Part shown: one piece after another, positions 33,653 through 42,576 of the stretch
How the letters are laid out: the number at the start of each line of letters is the position of its first letter
Position numbering within the stretch: position 1 is the first letter of the stretch
DNA from: CAZTTH01 sp964615975
GTDB taxonomy: Bacteria > Verrucomicrobiota > Lentisphaeria > JABSQK01 > JAJFLO01
Direction of reading: 5' to 3'
Assembly (NCBI GenBank): GCA_964615975.1
Contig: CAZTTH010000003.1
Span: forward strand, 52,870-116,869
Length of the DNA: 64,000 nt
Program-made: the position numbers and the translations under genes
The notes under the pieces: model-generated
Database searches by the model: none
Told to the model about the DNA's origin: nothing
What the model saw: only the letters and a program-made list of their open reading frames with translations

Positions 33653-33699
33653 AGTGATATTATACACCAACGCAGCATAGACTCAACCAAATCAATACC

Positions 33700-33834
33700 T
33701 AACCGCGGATTTCGCAGATAATCGCGGATAAGTATTATATAAATTTTGTATTTCTAAATGATTCGTTCATGAATGAATCGAAAAACGCCTCGAATTCATT
33801 CATTATCCGTGTCCATCCGAGCTATCTGTGGTTA
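33700..33834. repeat. 135-bp element with imperfect terminal inverted repeats
   Basis: The left end TAACCGCGGATTTCGCAGAT and following AATCGCGGATAA match, in inverted form, the right end TTATCCGTGTCCATCCGAGC and TATCTGTGGTTA (about 22 of 32 positions). Centre is ATTCATTCATT-rich. It is the fullest copy of the ACCACGGAT repeat type. No gene in 33671-34158. Confidence 0.55.
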
Positions 33835-34158
33835 AATTTTCTTGTTTTTAAAAGCAGAAGTTCATGAATAAGGGTCTAATGCATTTAAAAAATCAAAACC
33901 ACAAATTGGGTCCAATTAAGGGCTGGACCAGACCACAAAACTAACCATACTATTAAAACCCCGATTTAATGCACCATGTTGAGGTGATTGGAGCTCTGGT
34001 TAATTAAGTTGATCGGCATTTTTAAAAGAGCCAAAAAATAATTGCGTCAATTTATTAGTCTCCAGCTTCCTCTTGTCATTAACTCGGATTGGGACATATT
34101 TTAATCTGCGTGTTATTTCTCCATTTCGGAATCTCCAACCAGTTGAGGGCTGTGATCC

Positions 34159-36447
34159 ATGAGTGCCAACAAAGAACGTCCCATTCTCAGTGCTGAAGTG
34201 AAAGTATGTTATTCACTGGCGGTCGATATCGCCAGGAAACACCGGCATGAGTATGTCACGACCGAACATCTCTTTTACGCGATGTTGTTCGATCCCTATA
34301 TCCAGAGGATCATTCAGCAATGCGGCGGTGATATAGAAGAACTGAAGGCCAGGCTGCAGACCCATTTTGATGAACGTCTGGAACGGGTCAACTATGATGG
34401 CGACTACAATCCCGAAGAAACCATTTCTTTGCAACGGGTCATTCACATGGCGGTTACTCATTCGGTAAGTTGTGAAAAAGGCAGCATCAATTGTGGCGAC
34501 TTGTTGGCGGCGTTGTTTCACGAGGAAGAATCATTCGCGGTGTATTTCCTGCGGACGATAGGCATCGACCGCCTGGCAGTATTGAATTATATCTCCCACG
34601 GGATCGGCAAGGGCGGAGAAACTGATGCGGGGATGTTTGCCGTGCCTCATGTATCAGGCACTGAAGACGCCGCGGCTGCCGCCGTTCCCCAATCATCCGC
34701 CACCGGGAACAAGGCGCTGGCGCAATTTACCGTTGAATTGACGGCTTTGGCTCAAGCCGGCAAGATCGACCCCATCATCGGTCGAAAAATAGAGTTGCGG
34801 CGGGTGATGCAAACCCTGTGTCGGCGGCGCAAAAACAATCCGCTGTTGATCGGCGAACCCGGGGTTGGCAAGACCGCGATTGTGGAAGGGCTGGCCCTCA
34901 ATATTGTCGCGGATAAAGTGCCGGACAAGTTGAAGGAATGCCGGATCTATGCTCTGGATGTGGGCGCATTGCTGGCCGGTTCCAAATTTCGCGGTGAATT
35001 TGAAGAACGCATCAAGGCAGTATTAAGCGCGTTGGAACATGAGCCCAACGCCATCTTGTTTATCGATGAATTCCATACCATCATCGGCGCCGGCGCGGTT
35101 CAGGGAGGCGCGATGGATGCCGCCAATATGTTCAAACCCGCGCTGACCTCGGGGCGGATTCGCTGCATCGGGTCGTCCACTTACCAGGAATACAAAAACT
35201 GCATCCAGAAAGACCGGGCACTGGCGCGGCGTTTTCACAAGATCGATGTCATTGAGCCCTCGATCGCGGACACGATTGCCATTCTCAAAGGATTGCGCGA
35301 CAATTATGAATCGCATTATGGGCTGCGTTATCTCGATTCCGCCCTGGATACCGCGGCGCATTTATCGGCGCGGTATCTCAATGACCGATTTCTTCCGGAC
35401 AAGGCGATCGATGTCATCGATGAAGCCGGCGCGGTCCAGGCATTGGTAACGCCGAATCAACGGCGCAAAACCATCAGCGCGCACAACGTCGAGGAAGTCA
35501 TTGCCTTGATGGCTCAGATCCCCCCCGCGAAAGTCAGTTCGAACGACAAGGAAAAACTCAGGAACCTGGAGTCTGAGCTCAAGGCCGAGGTCTTCGGCCA
35601 GGACGAAGCCATTCAAAAATTAACCAAAGCCATCAAGTTGTCGCGCGCCGGGTTGCGCAGCCAGGAAAAAACCATTGGGTCCTATCTTTTTACCGGACCG
35701 ACCGGAGTCGGGAAAACCGAACTCAGCAAGCAATTGGCAAAAGCCTTGGGGATTGAATTTCTCCGCTTTGATATGAGTGAATACAATGAAAAACATACCA
35801 TTTCACGTCTCATCGGAGCGCCGCCGGGATACATTGGTTATGAGCACGGCGGCCTGCTGACAGAAGCGATAATCAAGACTCCTCACGCGGTGGTATTGCT
35901 TGATGAAATCGAAAAGGCGAATCCGGAAATCTTTAATATTTTATTGCAGATCATGGATCATGGGACGCTGACCGACACCAATGGCCGCAAGGCCGATTTT
36001 CGCAATGCCATCCTGATTATGACGTCGAATGTCGGCGCCCGTGATCTGGCGGCGGTTGCCATCGGATTCAGCGAACGGGCGGCCGTCGCTGACAGTCACC
36101 GCGCGGTCGAAAAGTTTTTTACTCCGGAGTTCCGCAATCGCCTTGATGCCACCATTCATTTCAAATCACTGGCGCCCGAGTTAATCGAGCGCGTGGTCGA
36201 TAAGTTTATCAATGAACTGGCGGTGTTGCTGGAAAAAAAGAAGGTGACCATTGCCCTCAAGCCCGCCGCGCGTGCCTGGTTGGCTCAAAACGGCTATGAT
36301 CCCAAGTATGGCGCGCGTCCCATCGCCCGGCTGATTCAAAATGAAATCCATGAAAAGATTGTCGACCAAATACTCTTTGGCGCATTGGAGCAGGGCGGCA
36401 AGGTGACGATTGACCTGAAAGATGGCGCAATAACCTTTGGCTTTTAA
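34159..36447 (+). CDS. clpA: ATP-dependent Clp protease ATPase subunit ClpA
   Basis: 762 residues, the length of ClpA (758 in E. coli). N-domain about 1-150 (VCYSLAVDIARKHRHEYVTTEHLFYAML), first AAA+ with GEPGVGKT and ILFIDEFHTIIGAG, second AAA+ with GPTGVGKT and VVLLDEIEKA, and the C-terminal D2 small domain ending in GARPIARLIQNEI. There is no ClpB-type long middle coil. An IGF loop (AVAIGFSE) for ClpP docking is present. It unfolds substrates for ClpP. No clpS or clpP is adjacent in the window. It is transcribed alone, followed by a lipoprotein peptidase. Confidence 0.96.
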   Translation: MSANKERPILSAEVKVCYSLAVDIARKHRHEYVTTEHLFYAMLFDPYIQRIIQQCGGDIEELKARLQTHFDERLERVNYDGDYNPEETISLQRVIHMAVTHSVSCEKGSINCGDLLAALFHEEESFAVYFLRTIGIDRLAVLNYISHGIGKGGETDAGMFAVPHVSGTEDAAAAAVPQSSATGNKALAQFTVELTALAQAGKIDPIIGRKIELRRVMQTLCRRRKNNPLLIGEPGVGKTAIVEGLALNIVADKVPDKLKECRIYALDVGALLAGSKFRGEFEERIKAVLSALEHEPNAILFIDEFHTIIGAGAVQGGAMDAANMFKPALTSGRIRCIGSSTYQEYKNCIQKDRALARRFHKIDVIEPSIADTIAILKGLRDNYESHYGLRYLDSALDTAAHLSARYLNDRFLPDKAIDVIDEAGAVQALVTPNQRRKTISAHNVEEVIALMAQIPPAKVSSNDKEKLRNLESELKAEVFGQDEAIQKLTKAIKLSRAGLRSQEKTIGSYLFTGPTGVGKTELSKQLAKALGIEFLRFDMSEYNEKHTISRLIGAPPGYIGYEHGGLLTEAIIKTPHAVVLLDEIEKANPEIFNILLQIMDHGTLTDTNGRKADFRNAILIMTSNVGARDLAAVAIGFSERAAVADSHRAVEKFFTPEFRNRLDATIHFKSLAPELIERVVDKFINELAVLLEKKKVTIALKPAARAWLAQNGYDPKYGARPIARLIQNEIHEKIVDQILFGALEQGGKVTIDLKDGAITFGF

Positions 36448-36559
36448 CCGGCGCGGGCAGCCGCGGAGAAAAATTCCTGGTTTTCCGATGCAACGTTTTA
36501 ATCGGGAAATTTCGCAAACTCGATGAGAATGATCTTCACAAAAGGGATGGAGTAATTTT

Positions 36560-37573
36560 ATGCGCGATTATGGCAGGTGTATGCTCTTGAAAGGGTTGAT
36601 GATCATCCCGCTCCTCATGATTAGTGGCTGTGTTTCGGTCGATATTAACCGCTTGTTGAATCCCGAATTGGAAGAGCGGATTATAGAAAAAGCTTCCACC
36701 TGGACTTTTGCTAAAATACTGGTTATTGATATCAGCGGGATGATCGCCGCCGATAACGGTAATTCACTGTTTTTCTCGGATAACTGCACTCCCGACCGGA
36801 TCAAGGCGATTTTGAACAAAGCGGTCATGAACCCTAATATTCGCGCGGTTATCCTTCGCATCGACACCCCGGGAGGAGAGGTTACTGCCACCGACATGAT
36901 CCACCATGAACTGTTGGCATTCAAAAAGCGAACCCGATTGCCAATGGTCGCCGAGATCATGGGCATGGCATGTTCCGGCGGATATTACATCGCCTGTGCC
37001 GCGGATAAAATCTATGCGCACCCCACCTCGATTACCGGCAGCATCGGGATCATTGCCCGTTTTCCCAATCTCGCGGGATTGGCGGATAAGGTGGGATACC
37101 GGGAAGAAATTTTTACCACCGGTGACTTCAAGGCCATGGGGCATCCCCTGCGGGAGATCTCCGCAGGGGAGCGGGAAATCATCCAAACCGGGATCGATTC
37201 ACTTTACGACCGTTTTTTGCAGGTTATTGCCTCTGGACGTCCTTCCTATCCTGAGCCGGGACTCATCAAACCTCTGGCGGATGGTCGTATCTATACCGCG
37301 CCACAGGCGGTGGAGAACAAATTAATCGATGGCATTGCCTACTTTGGCGATGTCATTGCCATCGCCAAACAAGCTGGACGAGTGTATGATGCCCACGTCA
37401 TTACCTACAGTTCAGAAAGAAAAGCCGATAGCAATATTTATTCATTGTCAGCCATCCCCCGATCGCCGACAATCAACCTGATCAATATCGATTTGGATTC
37501 GCTCCTGCCCGCCCAGCGACCTGGATTTTATTACCTGTGGGAGCCTGGATTGGGAGCATTTGCGGTAAAATAA
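36560..37573 (+). CDS. Lipoprotein S49 (SppA-type) peptidase
   Basis: 337 residues. Lipobox LMISGC with Cys24 indicates a lipoprotein. A single S49 domain follows: VIDISGMIAADN, AVILRIDTPGGEV, nucleophile Ser139 in GMACSGGYYIACAADKIYAHP, SITGSIGII, general-base Lys191 in TTGDFKAMGHP. The short single-domain form matches bacterial SppA-like signal peptide peptidases, which cut leftover signal peptides in the membrane. GGAG lies 7 nt before the ATG. It is 112 bp after clpA; the next gene starts 9 bp after its stop. Confidence 0.9.
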   Translation: MRDYGRCMLLKGLMIIPLLMISGCVSVDINRLLNPELEERIIEKASTWTFAKILVIDISGMIAADNGNSLFFSDNCTPDRIKAILNKAVMNPNIRAVILRIDTPGGEVTATDMIHHELLAFKKRTRLPMVAEIMGMACSGGYYIACAADKIYAHPTSITGSIGIIARFPNLAGLADKVGYREEIFTTGDFKAMGHPLREISAGEREIIQTGIDSLYDRFLQVIASGRPSYPEPGLIKPLADGRIYTAPQAVENKLIDGIAYFGDVIAIAKQAGRVYDAHVITYSSERKADSNIYSLSAIPRSPTINLINIDLDSLLPAQRPGFYYLWEPGLGAFAVK

Positions 37574-37582
37574 CCCCATCCC

Positions 37583-38206
37583 ATGAGTTACCAGATTGAG
37601 GAGGAAACCGAAGACCGAATGACCGTCATCCATGATGACTCCCGGTGGCCGAAATGGTTTTTGTTCCTGGCCCTGATTATCGTCGTGATCACCTGCGTTA
37701 ATTTAAGCCGGCATTCGGTTGACAGGGAGAAGGTCATGGGAGGAATTGCCGCGGTCGCGATCCTGGGATTTTGCTATCTGATGATTTATGAAAAAAGTAT
37801 CTTTGTCTTTGACCGTCGTTCGCGCACGATTCATTGGACGCGTCGTCGTGTGTTTTCCTTTCGGGAAGAGATGCTCTCATTCGCGAATGTGAAAAATATT
37901 GTCGCGCAAATTGCTCCTGGCTCCAAGCGAATACCAAGCCAGCGGGTGGCATTAATCACCGACCGGGGAATAACGCCGCTCTCAATCTCATACCATCCCG
38001 ACGGCCACGATGCATGCGGAAAACTGGCTGCCCGTCTGCGCGATTGGCTGGGACTGTCGACCTCTGATAGCGAAATGGATAATCTCAGGGGACTCATCGC
38101 GGGCGGACGGGACATGGACGCGATTCTCTTTCTTTGTCGGCGCCGGAAAATGACCATGAAAGAGGCGAAAGATGAGTTAAAAATGATGAAGGAAAAATTG
38201 CTTTAA
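37583..38206 (+). CDS. Two-TM membrane protein of unknown function
   Basis: 207 residues. TM segments about 24-41 (WFLFLALIIVVITCVNL) and 53-70 (MGGIAAVAILGFCYLMIY), then a soluble part with IFVFDRRSRTIHWTRRRVFSFREEMLSF, which reads like a PH-like or DUF domain found in such proteins. The C-terminus is charged and helical (MTMKEAKDELKMMKEKLL). It follows the S49 gene by 9 bp with no clear ribosome-binding site, so it is likely co-transcribed. No family name is offered. Confidence 0.7.
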   Translation: MSYQIEEETEDRMTVIHDDSRWPKWFLFLALIIVVITCVNLSRHSVDREKVMGGIAAVAILGFCYLMIYEKSIFVFDRRSRTIHWTRRRVFSFREEMLSFANVKNIVAQIAPGSKRIPSQRVALITDRGITPLSISYHPDGHDACGKLAARLRDWLGLSTSDSEMDNLRGLIAGGRDMDAILFLCRRRKMTMKEAKDELKMMKEKLL

Positions 38207-38298
38207 GGGAATACGATTGGGTTAAAATCGCATTCTTTATTATCTCTTTTCCTCTTCCCGCTGCTTCCTTCTGTTTCGTGGTGAATTAAAGTCAATTA

Positions 38299-38325
38299 AC
38301 CACCACGAAGAGCACGAAAAAAGCA
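38299..38325. repeat. ACCACGAAG-type repeat fragment
   Basis: ACCACCACGAAGAGCACGAA is a copy of a common dispersed intergenic motif related to the ACCACGGAT repeats elsewhere in the window. It falls upstream of the chosen xerD start and makes the GTG start at 38330 less likely. Confidence 0.35.
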
Positions 38326-38362
38326 GAAAGTGGCGGACAGTTTTCGAATTAATGATCGCTTG

Positions 38363-39253
38363 ATGCAAAAAGACATACAGAATTTCATCACCTACTCCAA
38401 AGTGGAAAAAGCGCTGGCGGATAATTCTTTGCTGGCTTATGAATGTGATCTCACGCAGTTCGCGGTGTTTTTACAGCAGCATCAGGTTGAATCCTGGGAT
38501 CAGGTCACCCGCGACCGAATCCTTGACTTTCTCGATCAGGGGCAAAAACAACAGTACGCGACCGCGACCATTGCCCGCAAGCTGGTGGCCATGAAAGTGT
38601 TTTTCCGCTATCTTTACCATGAAGGAATGGTGAAAACCAATGTCACCGATGTCATGGACAGTCCCCGGTTATGGCGGCTGCTGCCCAATTATCTCAGCGA
38701 AGCAGAAGTAAGCCGGCTTTTGGCAATCGACGCGCGCAGCAAGAATATCCTTCATCAGCGGAATCAGGCTCTGCTCGAATTGTTGTATGCCAGCGGGTTG
38801 AGGGTCAGTGAATTGGCAAATCTGAAAATTGATCAGATTAAATTCGATGTCAATATGCTAAGGATCACCGGCAAGGGCAACAAGACCAGGATCGTTCCTT
38901 TTGGCGCGCCGGCAAGGGCGAAGTTGGATCATTATCTCAAACAGGTCCGTCCGTTATTGGTGAAACACGAAAATCCCGGACAGGTATTTTTATCCAAAAG
39001 CGGGCGCCCGTTAAAGCGGGATCGCATTTGGGTGGTGGTCAAGCAAATAGCAAAAAAGGCGGGGATAAACAAAAACATCCATCCGCATACCCTGCGGCAT
39101 TCTTTTGCCAGTCACTTATTGGCCAATGGCGCCGATTTGCGTACCATTCAGGAAATGCTTGGTCATGCCGACATCAGCACCACGCAGCTTTATACCCATG
39201 TTGATCGCGGTCAATTGGTCAAGGTTCACCAAACCTTTCACCCGCGAAAATGA
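38363..39253 (+). CDS. xerD: Tyrosine recombinase XerD/XerC
   Basis: 296 residues from ATG 38363 (MQKDIQNFITYSKVEKALADNSL), which matches where XerD proteins begin; a GTG at 38330 gives 11 more residues of no similarity. SAM-like core-binding domain about 1-85, then a catalytic domain with Arg in ASGLRVSELANL, Lys in GKGNKTRIVPF, HTLRHSF, His in LGHADISTTQLY and nucleophile Tyr in QLYTHVD. It resolves chromosome dimers at dif. No dif site was recognised here. XerC cannot be excluded. Confidence 0.92.
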   Translation: MQKDIQNFITYSKVEKALADNSLLAYECDLTQFAVFLQQHQVESWDQVTRDRILDFLDQGQKQQYATATIARKLVAMKVFFRYLYHEGMVKTNVTDVMDSPRLWRLLPNYLSEAEVSRLLAIDARSKNILHQRNQALLELLYASGLRVSELANLKIDQIKFDVNMLRITGKGNKTRIVPFGAPARAKLDHYLKQVRPLLVKHENPGQVFLSKSGRPLKRDRIWVVVKQIAKKAGINKNIHPHTLRHSFASHLLANGADLRTIQEMLGHADISTTQLYTHVDRGQLVKVHQTFHPRK

Positions 39254-39436
39254 TCCCCTGTCGGCTTGCTTTATTCTCATCTTCTGAGTACTGTTTAACC
39301 CACTTTTACATTATTAACATACCAGCGCGGAATCGTGACCATATCACCCATTGCAGTTCCCGAAATGCCGGGCAGGAGATCCGCGTTCCCTGGTGAACCC
39401 TCTAATCCTAAAAATCTTATAAATTGTGTCATCACC

Positions 39437-41164
39437 ATGCCCACCGATGAATTAATGAAAAAACGACATAGCGCCGCCCACGTCATGGCAGCCGCAGTGC
39501 AAAATTTGTATGCCAATGTTAAATTCGACATCGGACCGGCTACCGAAGAGGGCTTCTATTATGATTTTGACATGGAGCATCGACTCACTCCCGATGATCT
39601 GCCCCGCATCGAAGAGGAGATGCGTCGCCTCATGACCATGGCAGATCCATTCATCTGCGAAGAATACACGAGTGAACGCGCCCAAAGTTTACTAACCAGT
39701 AAAAAGCAATCCTATAAACTTGAACGTTTGGCGGATATCCCTGCAACCGATAAGATCACCTTTTATACCTGCGGCGATTTTGTTGATCTGTGCCGTGGCC
39801 CGCATGTGAGCGATACCAGCAAGATCGGCAGCTTTAAGCTCCTCTCCATCGCGGGATCGTATTATCGCGGCAAGGAAACCAATCCCATGCTGCAGCGGAT
39901 TTATGGCACCGCTTTTTCTCACCCCAAGGAATTAAAAGAGTATTTGCAGCGGCTTGAGGAAGCCAAAAAACGCGATCATCGCAAGCTGGGAACGGAACTC
40001 GAGCTCTTCAGCGTCAGCGAAGATATTGGTTCCGGTTTGATCCTCTGGCATCCCAATGGCGCGCTTACCCGGCATGTGATTGAAACCTTCTGGCGGGATA
40101 TGCACTATCAAAACGGCTATCATTTAGTCAATTCTCCTCATCTTGGCCTTGCCAACCTTTGGGAAACCAGTGGTCATCTCGATTTTTATAAGGAGTCCAT
40201 GTACGCCCCACTGGAAATCGATGAGCGCAATTATTACATCAAACCAATGAACTGCCCTTTTCATATCAAGATTTATCAAACCCGCAATCGCTCTTATCGT
40301 GAACTGCCTTTGCGCTGGGCTGAACTTGGCACGGTGTATCGGTATGAAAAAAGCGGCGTACTCCATGGCCTTTTGAGGGTGCGTGGTTTCACTCAGGATG
40401 ATGCGCATATATTCTGCACTCCCGATCAGGTCGAAAATGAAATCTCCCAGGTTCTGCAGTTTTGCCTCTACATCTGGAAAGCCTTCGGATTTGCGGATGT
40501 CAAAGCCTATTTGGCAACTCGCCCGCCCAAAGCTGTTGGCGACCCGGCCTATTGGGACAAGGCCATCTCATCTCTGGAAAAAGCGGTCAAAAATGCCAAA
40601 CTCGATTGTGAAGTTGATCCCGGAGGCGGCGCCTTTTATGGCCCCAAGATCGATCTTAAAATCAAAGACGCCATCGGACGTGAATGGCAGACATCCACCA
40701 TCCAATTTGATTTCAATTTGCCTGAACGTTTTGATCTCTATTACATTGGCGAAGACGGAAAAAAGCATCGCCCTTACATGGTTCATCGCGCCTTGCTGGG
40801 ATCGTTGGAACGCTTTTTTGGGATCCTGATCGAACATTATGCCGGCGCGCTTCCCGCCTGGCTGGCGCCGGTACAGGCCCGGATCCTGCCGATTACCGAA
40901 CGTCATCACTCCTATGCCTGCCAGGTGGAGGAGATTCTCCGGCAGAAAAACCTGCGCGTGCACAGCGATCTTGCCAGTGAAAGCCTGGGCGCCAAAATCA
41001 GGAAGGCCCGCAATGAACGGATTCCTTATCTGCTGGTCGTTGGCGATCACGAAGTCGAAAATCAGGAAATCGCGGTTCGTAAACGCGGCGCGAATGACGC
41101 CACCGCCATGAGCGTGGACAAGTTTATTCATAACCTTCTTGAAGAAGTGGCTGCCCGCCATTAA
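39437..41164 (+). CDS. thrS: Threonyl-tRNA synthetase lacking the TGS domain
   Basis: 575 residues from ATG 39437 (MPTDELMKKRHSAAHVMAAAVQ). A GTG at 39335 would add 34 Pro-rich residues that are not TGS-like. Editing domain: HSAAH (HxxxH) and CRGPHV. Catalytic core: IKPMNCPFHIKIY (usually NCPGH), RVRGFTQDDAHIF, FYGPKIDLKI, MVHRALLGSLERFFG. Anticodon-binding domain: LAPVQARILPI to the end. It charges tRNA-Thr with editing. The usual N-terminal TGS (N1) domain, about 60 residues, is absent. It starts the thrS-infC-rpmI-rplT block, a very conserved order. Confidence 0.93.
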   Translation: MPTDELMKKRHSAAHVMAAAVQNLYANVKFDIGPATEEGFYYDFDMEHRLTPDDLPRIEEEMRRLMTMADPFICEEYTSERAQSLLTSKKQSYKLERLADIPATDKITFYTCGDFVDLCRGPHVSDTSKIGSFKLLSIAGSYYRGKETNPMLQRIYGTAFSHPKELKEYLQRLEEAKKRDHRKLGTELELFSVSEDIGSGLILWHPNGALTRHVIETFWRDMHYQNGYHLVNSPHLGLANLWETSGHLDFYKESMYAPLEIDERNYYIKPMNCPFHIKIYQTRNRSYRELPLRWAELGTVYRYEKSGVLHGLLRVRGFTQDDAHIFCTPDQVENEISQVLQFCLYIWKAFGFADVKAYLATRPPKAVGDPAYWDKAISSLEKAVKNAKLDCEVDPGGGAFYGPKIDLKIKDAIGREWQTSTIQFDFNLPERFDLYYIGEDGKKHRPYMVHRALLGSLERFFGILIEHYAGALPAWLAPVQARILPITERHHSYACQVEEILRQKNLRVHSDLASESLGAKIRKARNERIPYLLVVGDHEVENQEIAVRKRGANDATAMSVDKFIHNLLEEVAARH

Positions 41165-41262
41165 AATTTACAATTCCAGATTTGTATAACCGCGCATGAG
41201 AATTAGAATAGTGGTTTTTTTAATCGGTGATATTGTTAACATAAACGAAGGAGGCAAGACTT

Positions 41263-41781
41263 ATTTCCCGCATTGTAGATAAAAATGATCGTTTTTTGCG
41301 TGGGCGTGATGTGCGCCTGATTAATTCTGATAATGAACAAATCGGCATTGTCCCCGCAACAACGGCACTGGAAATGGCCGCAGAAGAAGGATTGGATTTG
41401 GTATTGGTAGCGGATGAATCGGATCCCCCGGTTTGCCGGATCATGAATTTCGGCAAATATCTTTATCGCAAAAACAAACGGGACAAGGATCAGAAGAAAA
41501 AACAATTCAGCCAGAAAAACAAGGAAATAAAATTCCATCCCACCATTGATCCTCATGATTACCAAATCAAGCTCAAGCATATTCGTGGGTTTTTAGAGAA
41601 AAGTTTTAAGGTTAAAATCGCCATGGTATTTCGCGGCCGGGAGATGAACAATTCCGAGCTGGGCGTCACGCTGATGAATAAAATCGTGGCGGATCTTTCC
41701 GATATTGGCGTTGTCGAGGTGCAGCCCAAGCGATTCGGACGCAATATCACGATGTTCATGGGCCCCCTGCAGCAGAAATAA
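41263..41781 (+). CDS. infC: Translation initiation factor IF-3, AUU start
   Basis: 172 residues from the rare start ATT at 41263, preceded by GGAGG with 8 nt between. An ATG at 41285 is out of frame and the next in-frame options (TTG 41296) would delete the N-terminal RFLRGRDVRLIN part. IF-3 motifs: EQIGIVPATTALEMAAEEGLDLVLVADESDPPVCRIMNFGKYLY, then KEIKFHPTIDPHDYQIKLKHIRGFLE and KIAMVFRGREM. AUU start of infC is the basis of its autoregulation in enterobacteria: IF-3 rejects its own mRNA. thrS ends 98 bp upstream. Confidence 0.93.
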   Translation: MSRIVDKNDRFLRGRDVRLINSDNEQIGIVPATTALEMAAEEGLDLVLVADESDPPVCRIMNFGKYLYRKNKRDKDQKKKQFSQKNKEIKFHPTIDPHDYQIKLKHIRGFLEKSFKVKIAMVFRGREMNNSELGVTLMNKIVADLSDIGVVEVQPKRFGRNITMFMGPLQQK

Positions 41782-41942
41782 CCTGCGGTTTTTGACGCGC
41801 AAGAGCTTCCCCGATTTTTGGCGTGTTAAGTTTCGGCGTTGCGGTGTTGATGAGTTCACTCGATCCGGATAATCGCGCGGTGATTTTCTTGAATATAGAG
41901 ATGGAGAAATTAGTTTTTTTTTAACAGCTTGGAGATCGAACT
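41782..41942 (+). promoter_or_regulatory. infC-rpmI leader, possible L20 control region
   Basis: 161 bp between infC and rpmI, longer than needed. In several bacteria L20 binds a leader in this place to repress rpmI-rplT. I could not define an L20-like fold by eye, so only the position supports this. Confidence 0.3.
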
Positions 41943-42146
41943 ATGCCTAAAATGAAAACCAGAAAAAGTGCCGCCAAACGGTTTAAAAAAACCGGTACCG
42001 GCAAATTTATTCATTATCGCGCGGGCCGCCGGCACTTAATGACAGGCAAATCCGCCAAACGCCGGCGCCGTCTGCGTCATGGCGTGGTAACTAAATCCAC
42101 GGATGTCAAACGCTTGAAAGCCGCCTTGCCTTATGGCTTGAAATAA
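41943..42146 (+). CDS. rpmI: 50S ribosomal protein L35
   Basis: 67 residues, full length. PKMKTRKSAAKRFKKTGTGK at the N-terminus and RAGRRHLMTGKSAKRRRRLRH are the L35 signature, with a strongly basic composition. It is part of the large ribosomal subunit. The ribosome-binding region is GGAGAT upstream of the ATG. It lies between infC and rplT. Confidence 0.97.
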   Translation: MPKMKTRKSAAKRFKKTGTGKFIHYRAGRRHLMTGKSAKRRRRLRHGVVTKSTDVKRLKAALPYGLK

Positions 42147-42177
42147 ACGAATGTTATGAGAGAGGAGCAGAGACAAA

Positions 42178-42534
42178 ATGGTTAAAGCAACAAATTCACC
42201 CTCATCCCGGCAGCGTCGCAAGCGTGTGCTGAAGGCCGCCAAGGGATTTTATGGGAATCGCAGTAAATTAATTCGTACCGCTTACAATGCGGTGGCGCGG
42301 GCCTATACCAATGCGTATATCGGTCGCAAGCAAAAGAAACGGCAATACCGCCGCTTATGGACCATTCGTATCAATGCCGCCTGCCGGTCTCAGGATTTTA
42401 CTTATAGCAAGTTTATCAATGGGCTGAAACGGCTGGACATCGCGTTGAACCGGAAAGTGCTGGCTGACATGGCGGTCAAGGATCCGCAAGGATTTTCATC
42501 CCTGATCGCGAAGGCCAAAGCCGCGCTCAATTGA
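42178..42534 (+). CDS. rplT: 50S ribosomal protein L20
   Basis: 118 residues, full length. Characteristic basic N-terminal tail (SSRQRRKRVLKAAKGFYGNR), then AYNAVARAYTNAYIGRKQKKRQYRRLWTIRINAA and FINGLKRLDIALNRKVLADMA. It assembles early on 23S rRNA and is the usual repressor of this operon. Thirty-one bp after rpmI; GAGAGAGGAGCAG precedes the ATG. Confidence 0.97.
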   Translation: MVKATNSPSSRQRRKRVLKAAKGFYGNRSKLIRTAYNAVARAYTNAYIGRKQKKRQYRRLWTIRINAACRSQDFTYSKFINGLKRLDIALNRKVLADMAVKDPQGFSSLIAKAKAALN

Positions 42535-42576
42535 GCGAATTCACTGGGCTTATTACTTATCCACAAGGATAATATC

